64,000 nt of DNA from Plebeiibacterium sediminum (GTDB lineage: Bacteria > Bacteroidota > Bacteroidia > Bacteroidales > Marinilabiliaceae): assembly GCF_026013605.1 (NCBI RefSeq), contig NZ_JAPDPJ010000007.1, positions 1-64,000 on the forward strand, in the 5' to 3' direction. The notes below the pieces were generated by a model. The model made no database searches and was not told the origin of the DNA. It saw nothing but the letters and a program-made list of their open reading frames with translations. Positions 27,455-36,587 of this stretch are shown one piece after another. A program made the translations under genes and the position numbers. The first letter of the stretch is position 1, and the number at the start of each line of letters is the position of its first letter.

Positions 27455-28660
27455 TTATTTTTTGGATAATTTTAGCATAACCACATCATGTGAAGGAACT
27501 TCGGTTTTAAGCACCTTTTTTGTTTTACCCATTTTTTGATTCGTCCAAATGTCAAGAATCTCGTATGAAGTTTCTGCTGCATCTAAATCACGCTTTGCAA
27601 ACTCATCATACACTTTAGTTTTCCAGTCGAACTCAATATCTTTAGCTTCCGCAGAACGGTTTAAGAAACATACCGCCCAGTTGCCTTCGCTTAATGGTTT
27701 AAACCAGGTTTCCAAGCTGTCTTTATCGGCAAACTTAAATCCCTGAATACCTAAAGAATCCTGGTTTACAGCAATAGCTTCCTTGTTAGTTAAAATTGTC
27801 AGTGTTTCTTCGCTCATGTTGGTTAAGTCGTTTCCTGCAATTAGTGGAGATGCAAGCATGCACCACATTGAAAAGTGAGCCCTGTCCTCATTGGTTGTCA
27901 TGCCACCATTACCAACTTCCATCATATCAGGATCGTTCCAATGTCCCGGACCGGCAAATTCTCTTAGTCCATCCTGCATGTCCAATATTTTCATCACTCC
28001 CCAGCTTGACCATGTGCCATGATCTTCCTCGCAGTCGAAGCAATCGTAAATATCTCCTGTAGTTCTCCAAAGGTGGCCCACTTCAGCACCCCATTCCCAA
28101 GGTTTGTTGTCTCCCCATTCGCATAAGCTAAAAACCACAGGGCGTTTTGCTGCGTATAGAGCATCTCGCATAGTGGTGTAAGCCCCAATCGCATTTATGT
28201 TTTCAGTGTTACACCAGTCGTACTTTAAGTAGTCCACACCCCATTGTGCATAAGTTAAAGCATCCTGAAACTCGTGACCTCTGCTGCCAGGTTTTCCTGC
28301 ACAGGTTTCAGCTCCGGCACAAGAGTAAATACCAAATTTTAATCCTTTGGAGTGGATGTAATCAATTGTTGCTTTTATTCCTGAAGGAAAGTGTTCTTTA
28401 TTTTCGTGTATAAATCCAAGGCTATCGCGTTCTCCATGCCAGCAATCGTCAACCACAATATATTCATATCCGGCATCTTTCATTCCTGAGCTTACCATAG
28501 CATCAGCAATATCTCTTAGCATTTCGTCGCTTACATTACATGCAAATTTGTTCCAGCTATTCCAGCCCATGGGCGGAGTTTGAGCAAGGTCATCAAACTT
28601 TTGAGCCTTAGTAATGAAGCCTAGTAACAATAGCGTGATTAATAGTAGATTCTTTTTCAT
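27455..28660 (-). CDS. GH27 alpha-galactosidase
   Basis: The 401-residue protein has a type I signal peptide (MKKNLLLITLLLLGFITKAQ) and the GH27 signature TPPMGWNSWNKF right after it. The catalytic nucleophile is the aspartate in DYLKYDWC and the acid/base aspartate lies in WRTTGDIYDCF. The sequence continues with PGHWNDPDMMEVGNGG and a C-terminal beta-sandwich. The enzyme removes alpha-1,6-galactose side chains, here probably from galactomannan or galactoglucomannan oligosaccharides in the periplasm. It lies downstream of the AraC regulator and upstream of the esterase on the same strand. Confidence 0.95.
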   Translation of the reverse strand: MKKNLLLITLLLLGFITKAQKFDDLAQTPPMGWNSWNKFACNVSDEMLRDIADAMVSSGMKDAGYEYIVVDDCWHGERDSLGFIHENKEHFPSGIKATIDYIHSKGLKFGIYSCAGAETCAGKPGSRGHEFQDALTYAQWGVDYLKYDWCNTENINAIGAYTTMRDALYAAKRPVVFSLCEWGDNKPWEWGAEVGHLWRTTGDIYDCFDCEEDHGTWSSWGVMKILDMQDGLREFAGPGHWNDPDMMEVGNGGMTTNEDRAHFSMWCMLASPLIAGNDLTNMSEETLTILTNKEAIAVNQDSLGIQGFKFADKDSLETWFKPLSEGNWAVCFLNRSAEAKDIEFDWKTKVYDEFAKRDLDAAETSYEILDIWTNQKMGKTKKVLKTEVPSHDVVMLKLSKK

Positions 28661-28700
28661 TTTAATTGTTTCTGATTATTATTTAATTTGAATTATTGAT

Positions 28701-28769
28701 TCCTTCTTCTTTCTCCCTTCTTCTTTCTCCCTGTTCCCTGTTCCTTCCTCCATTCTCCTTGTTCCCTTT
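28701..28769 (-). repeat. Pyrimidine/purine-rich TTCTCCCTGTTCC tract
   Basis: A 69-base near-pure pyrimidine run built from TTCTTTCTCCC, CTGTTCCCTGTTCC and CTTGTTCCC. It is the reverse complement of the GGAACAAGG tract type seen after PPK2. It separates the AraC gene from the GH27 gene. Confidence 0.6.
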
Positions 28770-28771
28770 AA

Positions 28772-29650
28772 TCAGTACACATTCTTTAATCCATTAAAGT
28801 TGTTCCTGAATTCAGAGGGAGTGCAGTCCTGTTTCTTTTTAAATATCCTGTTAAAATTGGAGATGTTGTTAAAACCACATTCGTAGCATATTTCACTAAC
28901 ACTCTTATTGGTTTCTATTAATAGGCGAGTGGCATAGCCCAGTCTGATTTCATTGACAAAATCAACAAATGATTTACCGGTTCGTTGTTTAATAAATCGT
29001 GTAAATGAAACGGTCGACATGTTGAGTAAGTGTGCCACATCGTCAAGCTTAATCTTGTTTTTAAAGTTGTCGAGGATATAATTGTATAGTTTTTCAATTT
29101 TTTCGCTGTTCTGAAAATCTTCAGATCTCTGAAACGATATATTGGTTAGTAGTTTTTGATCTCTTGATATAGCTAAATCGTACAGTAGAGTTTGCAATTC
29201 AATAAAAGAATCAAAACCTCTTTTCTGAGTTAACGACATTAATTTATCCTGTACCTGTTCAATGGTGGTTTGAGAAAAAGAAATACCACGATTGGAATGT
29301 TCCAGCATCTCCTTAATGGGCTTCATGATATTTTTATTCAGTATGCTCTTATTGAAAAGGTCTCTTGGAAACTGTATGGTAATTTCATGAATCTGGGCAT
29401 TTTTATTATTGTTAAAATCCTGCCATCCATGGTATAGGTTAGGGCCAATCATCACCAATTCCAAATTTGTAATTTCGTGGATGTGGTCGCCAACAATACG
29501 TTTAGCACCTTGAGCATTTATAATCAGGTTTAATTCATATTCAGTATGAAAATGAATAGGAAAATTAAAATCAGATTTGATACGATCAAATACTAAAAAG
29601 CAATCAGTATCTTTTAATGGTGTAATTTCCCTATGTGCTATCTCTTTCAT
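28772..29650 (-). CDS. AraC-family transcriptional regulator of the mannan locus
   Basis: The 292-residue protein has an N-terminal cupin-type sensor domain (FNFPIHFHTEYELNLII near residues 28-44). The C-terminal part is an AraC-type double helix-turn-helix. The first HTH contains DDVAHLLNMSTVSFTRFIKQRTGKSF and the second VSEICYECGFNNISNFNRIFKK, followed by the conserved TPSEFR. The cupin probably binds a mono- or disaccharide. It is divergent from the susC gene across a 637-base gap and codirectional with GH27, so control of both arms is likely. No hybrid two-component regulator or ECF sigma/anti-sigma pair is present in this locus. Confidence 0.9.
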   Translation of the reverse strand: MKEIAHREITPLKDTDCFLVFDRIKSDFNFPIHFHTEYELNLIINAQGAKRIVGDHIHEITNLELVMIGPNLYHGWQDFNNNKNAQIHEITIQFPRDLFNKSILNKNIMKPIKEMLEHSNRGISFSQTTIEQVQDKLMSLTQKRGFDSFIELQTLLYDLAISRDQKLLTNISFQRSEDFQNSEKIEKLYNYILDNFKNKIKLDDVAHLLNMSTVSFTRFIKQRTGKSFVDFVNEIRLGYATRLLIETNKSVSEICYECGFNNISNFNRIFKKKQDCTPSEFRNNFNGLKNVY

Positions 29651-30287
29651 AATACTTTAATTCAGTGGTTTCTCATTAGGTTTTATCTCGTATAATTACG
29701 TCTGGTACTTATACTTATCTATTGTGTTTGGTTGGTGATTCTAAAGAAGTAAAGATATAGATTTGATTATATAATACATATGGGGTGGGTATCCTGATGT
29801 GTCATGTTTTATTGTTGTTGTATTTACTATATATTTTATTTATGGATGTGTAAGAGGTTGTATAATAGATTATAAAGTGGTTGTTTGGTATTGCGTTTTG
29901 AGTGAGTTTTTATTTGAGATGAAGGAGGAGATTGATATAATATTGCAAATAAATGATTGAAAAGTATCATATGTAAGTTGTAAAAATACATCTAGTGAGT
30001 GAAATATTAAATATTATATGGTAGAAAAAGCAGTAGGTAAGGCGTGATTTTATTTGGTTTTGTCATTGGTTGGCGCTTGTACTAGCTGTTAATGGGTGTT
30101 TTTGTTCGTACGTAAATTATGAAATAACAGAAGTGATATAAAAATATCGAAGATTGAAATATAGTATCTTTATTAGATAAAATAATATTATTAACTAATG
30201 GCAAATGGATATAATTTAGCAGTGTAAAAAATTAATGAAAGTTAAAAGCAAATCTCAATTGTTAAAAAAGTTAATAAATCTACGCTT
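29651..30287. other. Divergent regulatory gap, 637 bases
   Basis: This very AT-rich gap lies between the AraC gene and susC. No open reading frame, repeat element or clear terminator was seen. It must contain the promoters of both arms of the mannan locus. A TATCTTTA at 30165-30172 resembles the TAnnTTTG element of this phylum, but no matching upstream TTTG was found at the right spacing. Confidence 0.5.
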
Positions 30288-33200
30288 ATGAAAAAAGATC
30301 TACGGTACTTTTGGGTGTTGTTTTTTCTGGCTTTTAGTCTGCAAATCTTTGCACAGGAAAAAATAGTCACTGGAAAAGTAGTTGATGAAAATGGCGCACC
30401 GTTACCGGGAGTTACAGTATTGGTAGAAGGTACCCAAAATGGAACAATTACAGATATTGATGGTAAATACTCATTAAAGTACAATTCAGATGGTGATGTA
30501 TTGGTATTTACTTTTATTGGGTTTTCAACTCAAAAAGTTTCGGTTTCAGGAAGAACTGTAGTTGATGTACAGCTTGAACCTGATATGGTAAGTCTTGATG
30601 AGGTGGTTGCAGTAGGTTACGGAACCATGAAAAAAAGTGATTTGTCGGGCGCTTCGGTTTCGCTGAGTGCTGACAATCTAAAAGGTGCCGGTATTGCCAA
30701 TGTTGATCAGGCTTTAAAAGGTAGGGCTGCCGGTGTTACTGCTGTATCTACTTCAGGTCAGCCAGGTGGTGCTGTTAGTATACGTGTTCGCGGTCAAAGT
30801 ACGGTGAATGCCGATGCAGAACCACTATACGTAATTGATGGTGTGCCTATGACCAATAATACTTCAAGTGGTCATTCTTTAGGTTTAGGTGATGCCTTGG
30901 GTAACTCACCAACAACTGGAGTTTCACCGTTATCAAAGATTAATCCAAGTGATATTGTTTCCATGGAAATTCTTAAGGATGCCTCGGCAACTGCGATCTA
31001 TGGTTCTATGGGAGCAAATGGTGTAATTATTATTACTACTAAAAGAGGTAAAAAAGGTGATGCAAAATTTGAATACGATGGTTCATACGGAGTTCAGCGT
31101 CAGGCTACTCGTATTGATATTATGAACCTGAAAGAATTTGCTGAATTTAGTAATTCTGTAGCTGCTGAAACAAACGGTAGAGATGAACGTGCAGAATATA
31201 TGGATCCTTCCTTATTAGGTCATGGAACCGATTGGCAGGATGCGATTTTTCAGTTTGCACCTGTTCAGCAACATCAGATTAGCACTTCAGGAGGTAGCGA
31301 GAAACTGAAGTATTATGTTTCTGGCGGATATTTGAATCAGGAAGGTACTATTATTGGAACCGAGTTTGAGCGTTTTTCATTCAGAACAAACCTGGATGCA
31401 GAGCTTAAGAAATGGTTAAAAATGGGAGTGAACGTAAACTACTCGCAAACAGATGAACGTCTTGGTTTAGCAGATTCAGAAGCGGGTATTATTCGTATTG
31501 CATTACAAACCACTCCTGATCGTCCGATTTATGATATGGATGGAAATTATGCTACTATTTTCAGAGAAGGACAAACATCTCAACCGAATGCTATTGGAAT
31601 GGCCCTTGATGATGATAACTTCTTAAATAAAACGGCTTTTGGTAGCACCGTATTCTTTGATGCAACTCTTCTTGAAGGTTTGGTTTTCCATACTGAAGGA
31701 ACATTAAATTTAGATTACTCAACTGCTGAAGTATTCCGACCAAAAATTACATATGGAAATTGGGAGAGATCAATTAACTCAATGAAATCTCAAAACAATA
31801 AGAATACTTTCTGGCAGGTTAAAAACTACTTAACCTATTCAAAATCTTTTGGAAAACACAGTGGAACTGCCATGATTGGTCAGGATATGTTTGAGTCTTC
31901 GTGGGAATATCAGAGTGTTTATAACACCAACTTACCAAGTAACTCTATTCAAAACCCGGCATTGGGTGATGGAACTCCTCAGATTTCTTATGGGTTTGGA
32001 AGTATGTCTAACCTATCTTTCTTTGGTCGTTTAACCTACAATTACGATAACAGATATATGCTTACTTATACTTATCGTCGAGATGGTTCTTCTAATTTCG
32101 GTCCGGAAAACAGATGGGCAGGATTTAATTCATTTGCTGCTTCATGGAGATTAAGTAATGAGCCATTTATGGCATGGGCACAAACAGTTATTCCTAATGC
32201 AAAACTTCGTTTAGGATGGGGACAAGTAGGTAACCAAAATATTGGAGGTTATTTATGGGGTGCCAGTATCTCAAAAATGGAAACAGGTTTAGGTGCCGGT
32301 TATCGCCAGTCAAATATTGCTAACCCTTATATTCAATGGGAAAAGCAGGAACAATATAACGTAGGTTTGGATTTATCAATTCTGGATATTGCAGATGTTG
32401 TTGTGGAATTATATGATAAAACATCCAGCGATATGTTAATGGATTTACAATTACCATCTTATATGGGAACCAGAGGAAATGCTTCCAGTGCATTGGCTGC
32501 TCCCTGGGGTAATTATGGCGAAATCAACAACAGAGGGATGGAGATTACTTTAACCACTCATAATGCAAAAGGCGCATTTAATTGGGATACTCAATTCCAG
32601 ATTTCATTTAATAAAAACAAGTTGGTTTCTCTTGATGGAACGCCTTCTGCTCATATTGAAGGTTATGGACAATGGAGTGATGTGGTTTCTTTAACAGAAG
32701 TGGGCGATCCTTTATTTAATTTCTATGGATATAAAACAGACGGTATTTATCAGGATTTAGAAGATCTTCAAACCAGTGCAAAACCTACTGCCTATCCTTC
32801 AGATGGAGAGTCTTTTGTTTATGGTAGTACCACTTATGTTGGGGATTTAAAATTTAAAGATATCAGTGGACCAAACGGAACTCCCGATGGTATTATTGAT
32901 TCTTACGACCGTACTAAAATTGGTTCGCCAATGCCTGATTTTACATTCGGTTTAAACAATACTTTTTCATACAAAAATTTCGACCTGAGTATTTTCATTA
33001 ATGGCTCTTACGGAAATGATGTGATGAACTATACAGCAATCAGCTTGTCGAATATGAGAAGCACCTGGACAAACCAATTGGATATTGTAAAACAAAGAGC
33101 TCGTTTAGGAGCCATTGATGGAACAATAGAATATCCAAACGGAAATTGGTGGGAAGATGTGAATAACGTGAAAGTAACTAATTCAAATACTAAAATTCCA

Positions 33201-33506
33201 AGAGCAGTAACTACTGACCCTAATGACAATGACAGAATCTCAGACAGATATATTGAAGATGGTTCGTTTATTCGTATTAAAAATATAACGCTGGGTTATA
33301 CATTCCCAAAACAATTAATTCAAAAAATTCATTTAAGCAATTTAAGAATGTATGCAAGTGTTGAAAACTTAGCAACATTTACAGACTATACAGGATTTGA
33401 TCCGGAGGTTGGTGCAAGTACACAAAGTGCAAATGTTTTTGGTTTGGATAATGGACGTTATCCATCACCTCAGGTATTTACTTTTGGTTTAAATGTTTCA
33501 TTTTAA
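30288..33506 (+). CDS. SusC/RagA-type TonB-dependent outer-membrane transporter
   Basis: The 1072-residue protein has a signal peptide (residues 1-23, ending QIFAQ) and a carboxypeptidase-regulatory-like domain (about 25-105: VTGKVVDENGAPLPGVTV to FIGFSTQKVSV). A TonB box region contains LDEVVAVGYGTMKKSDLSG. The plug domain contains RVRGQSTVNADAEPLYVIDG and EILKDASATAIYGSMGANG. A 22-strand barrel follows and ends in VFTFGLNVSF with a terminal phenylalanine. With the SusD partner it imports oligosaccharides across the outer membrane; the substrate is inferred to be manno-oligosaccharides from the downstream enzymes. The SusD gene starts 10 bases downstream. Confidence 0.97.
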   Translation: MKKDLRYFWVLFFLAFSLQIFAQEKIVTGKVVDENGAPLPGVTVLVEGTQNGTITDIDGKYSLKYNSDGDVLVFTFIGFSTQKVSVSGRTVVDVQLEPDMVSLDEVVAVGYGTMKKSDLSGASVSLSADNLKGAGIANVDQALKGRAAGVTAVSTSGQPGGAVSIRVRGQSTVNADAEPLYVIDGVPMTNNTSSGHSLGLGDALGNSPTTGVSPLSKINPSDIVSMEILKDASATAIYGSMGANGVIIITTKRGKKGDAKFEYDGSYGVQRQATRIDIMNLKEFAEFSNSVAAETNGRDERAEYMDPSLLGHGTDWQDAIFQFAPVQQHQISTSGGSEKLKYYVSGGYLNQEGTIIGTEFERFSFRTNLDAELKKWLKMGVNVNYSQTDERLGLADSEAGIIRIALQTTPDRPIYDMDGNYATIFREGQTSQPNAIGMALDDDNFLNKTAFGSTVFFDATLLEGLVFHTEGTLNLDYSTAEVFRPKITYGNWERSINSMKSQNNKNTFWQVKNYLTYSKSFGKHSGTAMIGQDMFESSWEYQSVYNTNLPSNSIQNPALGDGTPQISYGFGSMSNLSFFGRLTYNYDNRYMLTYTYRRDGSSNFGPENRWAGFNSFAASWRLSNEPFMAWAQTVIPNAKLRLGWGQVGNQNIGGYLWGASISKMETGLGAGYRQSNIANPYIQWEKQEQYNVGLDLSILDIADVVVELYDKTSSDMLMDLQLPSYMGTRGNASSALAAPWGNYGEINNRGMEITLTTHNAKGAFNWDTQFQISFNKNKLVSLDGTPSAHIEGYGQWSDVVSLTEVGDPLFNFYGYKTDGIYQDLEDLQTSAKPTAYPSDGESFVYGSTTYVGDLKFKDISGPNGTPDGIIDSYDRTKIGSPMPDFTFGLNNTFSYKNFDLSIFINGSYGNDVMNYTAISLSNMRSTWTNQLDIVKQRARLGAIDGTIEYPNGNWWEDVNNVKVTNSNTKIPRAVTTDPNDNDRISDRYIEDGSFIRIKNITLGYTFPKQLIQKIHLSNLRMYASVENLATFTDYTGFDPEVGASTQSANVFGLDNGRYPSPQVFTFGLNVSF

Positions 33507-33515
33507 TACGTAATC

Positions 33516-35219
33516 ATGATGAAGAAATATAATATAAACAGATTTATAATAGTCATTTTGCTTATGGGGCTAACAGTGTCCTGTAAGGACTTTTTAGATC
33601 GACCTACAGAAGATTCCTATACAATAGATAGTTTTTACGAAGATGATGATCAGCTTTATCAGGCTGTAAATACCATCTACAATTCTCCCTGGTACGATTT
33701 TCAAAGAGGATTTATGAAAATTGGAGAAACATTATCGGGTAATATGATCTTTGGAATTGATGATAGTTATACCAATTTTACATTAAATAATTCAGATACA
33801 GATATAGCAAACGCATCGGCCTCTCTATGGTCGGTAAATGCATACTGTAATGGTGTTATTGAAAATGTGGATATGAAATCAGGTTCTGCAGTTACTCAAT
33901 ATGCTAAAAATACAGTGAAAGGCGAGGCTTTGGTTTGGAAGTCGATGGCTTACTTTTATTTGGTACGTTGTTTTGGTGCTGTTCCTATCATCTACAATAA
34001 CGGAGAAATTATTGCCAATAATTCATCAACCACACTTAAGAGAAATAAAGTTGAAGATGTATATCAGTACATTGTTTATTTACTTGAGGATGCCTTTGAA
34101 TTATTACCTGAAGAAAACCAAACGGGCAGAATTGATAAGTATAGTGCTTGTGGTTTATTGGCTAAAGTTTACCTTACTAAATCTGGTTATGGAATGAATG
34201 GAACTCGTAATGAGGAAGATTTAGCTCAGGCTGCCAAATATGCAAAATTAGTAATTGATGAAAGTGGTCGCGAATTAATGCCGAATTATGAGGATATCTT
34301 TCAGTTGAAAAATAATTTCTCTGACGAGAGTTTAATCGCATGGCACTGGACTGTAGGTTCGCAGTGGACCAGTCAAAACTCTTTACAGTCAGATTTATCA
34401 ATGGGTAATTTTTCTGATGCAGTTCAATCATGGGGAAACTGGGTATATCCAAGTATTGATTTACAAACAGCCTTTGATGAAAATGCAGGTTCTTTAGTTC
34501 GTAATAACAGAGATACCCGACGTAAAGCTACTATGATGATGGTAGGTGACCATTATGATTACTTCTGGGTTGAATCTGGTGGATTTGATTATAACTGGGA
34601 TAATGCCACAGATGGAACCTATGGTGGTGCCATTACTTTCGGTAGCGGATCCGGTTCAAACTGTGCAAAACATATTGTGGGACGTTTAGCTGATGCTGAA
34701 GCTCAGGTTCCTGGGGCAACTCTTGACAGAATGAGTACTCCGTTAAGTACACATATTCTTCGTTTGGCTGATGTGTATTTAATCTATGCCGAGGCTGTAT
34801 TGGGTAATGGTAACTCAACTTCAGATGCCGGAGCATTAGCTGCTTATAATGCAGTTCGCGAAAGAGCTTTACATAGTTATTATGAGCCTGCATCAAGCAT
34901 TACATTTGAAGATATTGACAAAGAACGTCGTTTAGAATTGGCCTTAGAAGGTGATAGATGGTATGATATTGTACGTTTACATTATTATAAACCAGAAGAA
35001 GCAAAAGCGATGATTACTGCTCAGGAAAGAGGTTACTGGCAAGGATTAAATGATTTTTATGAAAAAGATGATGCATCTAATCTTGAAATCTTTACGCATA
35101 AAGTATCTGGTTTGTCAGATGATGATTTCACCTTACCATTCCCTGAAGTTGATTTATCACTGAATCCGGGATTAATGGATGAGCCGGTAGATTTTGATTT
35201 TAGTTCAATTGGTTATTAA
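33516..35219 (+). CDS. SusD/RagB-type surface glycan-binding lipoprotein
   Basis: The 567-residue protein has a lipobox cysteine at 23 (LTVSC) followed by KDFLDRPTEDSY, the usual SusD start. The helical TPR-like scaffold is visible in VKGEALVWKSMAYFYLVRCFGAVPI and in the C-terminal ILRLADVYLIYAEAVLG and DKERRLELALEGDRWYDIVRL, which are hallmark RagB/SusD segments. It caps the SusC transporter at the cell surface and captures oligosaccharides. ATG codons occur at 33516 and 33519; either could be used. Confidence 0.97.
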   Translation: MMKKYNINRFIIVILLMGLTVSCKDFLDRPTEDSYTIDSFYEDDDQLYQAVNTIYNSPWYDFQRGFMKIGETLSGNMIFGIDDSYTNFTLNNSDTDIANASASLWSVNAYCNGVIENVDMKSGSAVTQYAKNTVKGEALVWKSMAYFYLVRCFGAVPIIYNNGEIIANNSSTTLKRNKVEDVYQYIVYLLEDAFELLPEENQTGRIDKYSACGLLAKVYLTKSGYGMNGTRNEEDLAQAAKYAKLVIDESGRELMPNYEDIFQLKNNFSDESLIAWHWTVGSQWTSQNSLQSDLSMGNFSDAVQSWGNWVYPSIDLQTAFDENAGSLVRNNRDTRRKATMMMVGDHYDYFWVESGGFDYNWDNATDGTYGGAITFGSGSGSNCAKHIVGRLADAEAQVPGATLDRMSTPLSTHILRLADVYLIYAEAVLGNGNSTSDAGALAAYNAVRERALHSYYEPASSITFEDIDKERRLELALEGDRWYDIVRLHYYKPEEAKAMITAQERGYWQGLNDFYEKDDASNLEIFTHKVSGLSDDDFTLPFPEVDLSLNPGLMDEPVDFDFSSIGY

Positions 35220-35297
35220 TTTCTTAAGAGTGTTCAATGGTCCTGTACAACTATAGTTTGAGGATTAATAGAACAGATTTCTATAAAAATTAAACAA

Positions 35298-36566
35298 ATG
35301 AGAAAGTATAATATAAATAGCATATTCGCTTCACTTTTTATTATGTCCATATTTTCTGCTGGCATAATGTTTCAATCGTGTGAAGAATATCCTAATGAAT
35401 ATGAAACTACAGGAGGTGTTCCTACTGTAGAGTATATAAGAGTTTCTGATCCCGATAAGGCCGACTCTCTTATTGTGAGCGCATCGCTGGATCAAACCAT
35501 TGTTTTGATTGGTGAGAATCTTACTAGTGTTAAGGAATTGTGGTTTAATGATGTTAAGGCTGATCTGAATACAAGCTTTATGTCTTCAAAAGCCTTATTT
35601 GTTACCATTCCAAATCAAATTCCTCAAGATGTAACAGATAAAATTTATATGAAAGCCGGCAGCAAAACGGTAGAATATGATTTTAATGTTGTTGTACCAG
35701 CTCCAGCTCTACAGTCTATGTTATGTGAGTTTGTTGCAGCTGGGGATGAAGCTGTAATAAAAGGAAATTATTTGATTGACGATCCTAATGTTCCATTGCA
35801 GGTTTTCTTTCCAGGCAACATTGAGGGAGAAGTTGTTGGTGTAAGTGATGACTATCATGAGGTTTCAGTTATAGTACCCGAAGGTACGGGTGTAGGACCA
35901 GTTACTGTTAAAAGTATTTATGGCTCTACTCGTTCTTCTTTCTATTTTAGAGATGATCGTAATTACATTTTAGATTGGGACAATTTAGATGCAGCAGGTG
36001 GTTGGAGATCAGGAGTAATTGCAAATTCAGATCCGGCAGGTATTAACGGTAATTATGTTCGCTTTTATGGAGAAATGCCTGGGAAGGCTGGTGATTTATG
36101 GGATGAAGATAAGTTTGCTTTCAACCTTTGGAATCAATCGAATGGTAGAGCTGATGTTCCTTTCTATGATGGAGATTTAAGTGAAGCAGCAATAAAGTTT
36201 GAAGTTAATATTCCGGAAGCATGGAGTGCTTCATCTTTACAAATGATATTTACGCCATATTCGGTAACGGGAAGTAATGAGTATGTTGCTAATGATGATC
36301 CAACAAAAACATATCTAAGTAAGGATTTTCCTCGTGGATTATGGATGCCTTGGGTTAGTTCAGGTAGTTATATGACAGAGGGTTGGACTACTGTTACAGT
36401 TCCATTGAGTGAATTTATTTACGATAAGGATGGTAAAGCGTCAGAGGCAACTTTAACAATAGAAATGTTAGGAGGTCTTACGTTCTTCGTATATCATGGA
36501 GGTGTTGATGGTACAGATTGTACAGTTCATATGTGTATTGATAATATCAGAATTGTTCCATTGTAG
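35298..36566 (+). CDS. IPT/TIG surface glycan-binding lipoprotein (SGBP-B-like)
   Basis: The 422-residue protein has a lipobox cysteine at 28 followed by EEYPNEYE, an acidic stretch consistent with export to the cell surface. An IPT/TIG immunoglobulin-like domain (about 45-130) is seen as DQTIVLIGENLTSVKELWF, and a second one is centred on EAVIKGNYLIDDPNVPLQVFF. The C-terminal 210 residues (from NYILDWDNLDAAGGWRSGV) resemble the glycan-binding domain of SGBP-B-type proteins, with many tryptophans and tyrosines available for sugar stacking. It follows SusD by 78 bases and is inferred to bind mannan at the surface. Confidence 0.85.
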   Translation: MRKYNINSIFASLFIMSIFSAGIMFQSCEEYPNEYETTGGVPTVEYIRVSDPDKADSLIVSASLDQTIVLIGENLTSVKELWFNDVKADLNTSFMSSKALFVTIPNQIPQDVTDKIYMKAGSKTVEYDFNVVVPAPALQSMLCEFVAAGDEAVIKGNYLIDDPNVPLQVFFPGNIEGEVVGVSDDYHEVSVIVPEGTGVGPVTVKSIYGSTRSSFYFRDDRNYILDWDNLDAAGGWRSGVIANSDPAGINGNYVRFYGEMPGKAGDLWDEDKFAFNLWNQSNGRADVPFYDGDLSEAAIKFEVNIPEAWSASSLQMIFTPYSVTGSNEYVANDDPTKTYLSKDFPRGLWMPWVSSGSYMTEGWTTVTVPLSEFIYDKDGKASEATLTIEMLGGLTFFVYHGGVDGTDCTVHMCIDNIRIVPL

Positions 36567-36587
36567 TAATCCTAAGCAAAATAAATT

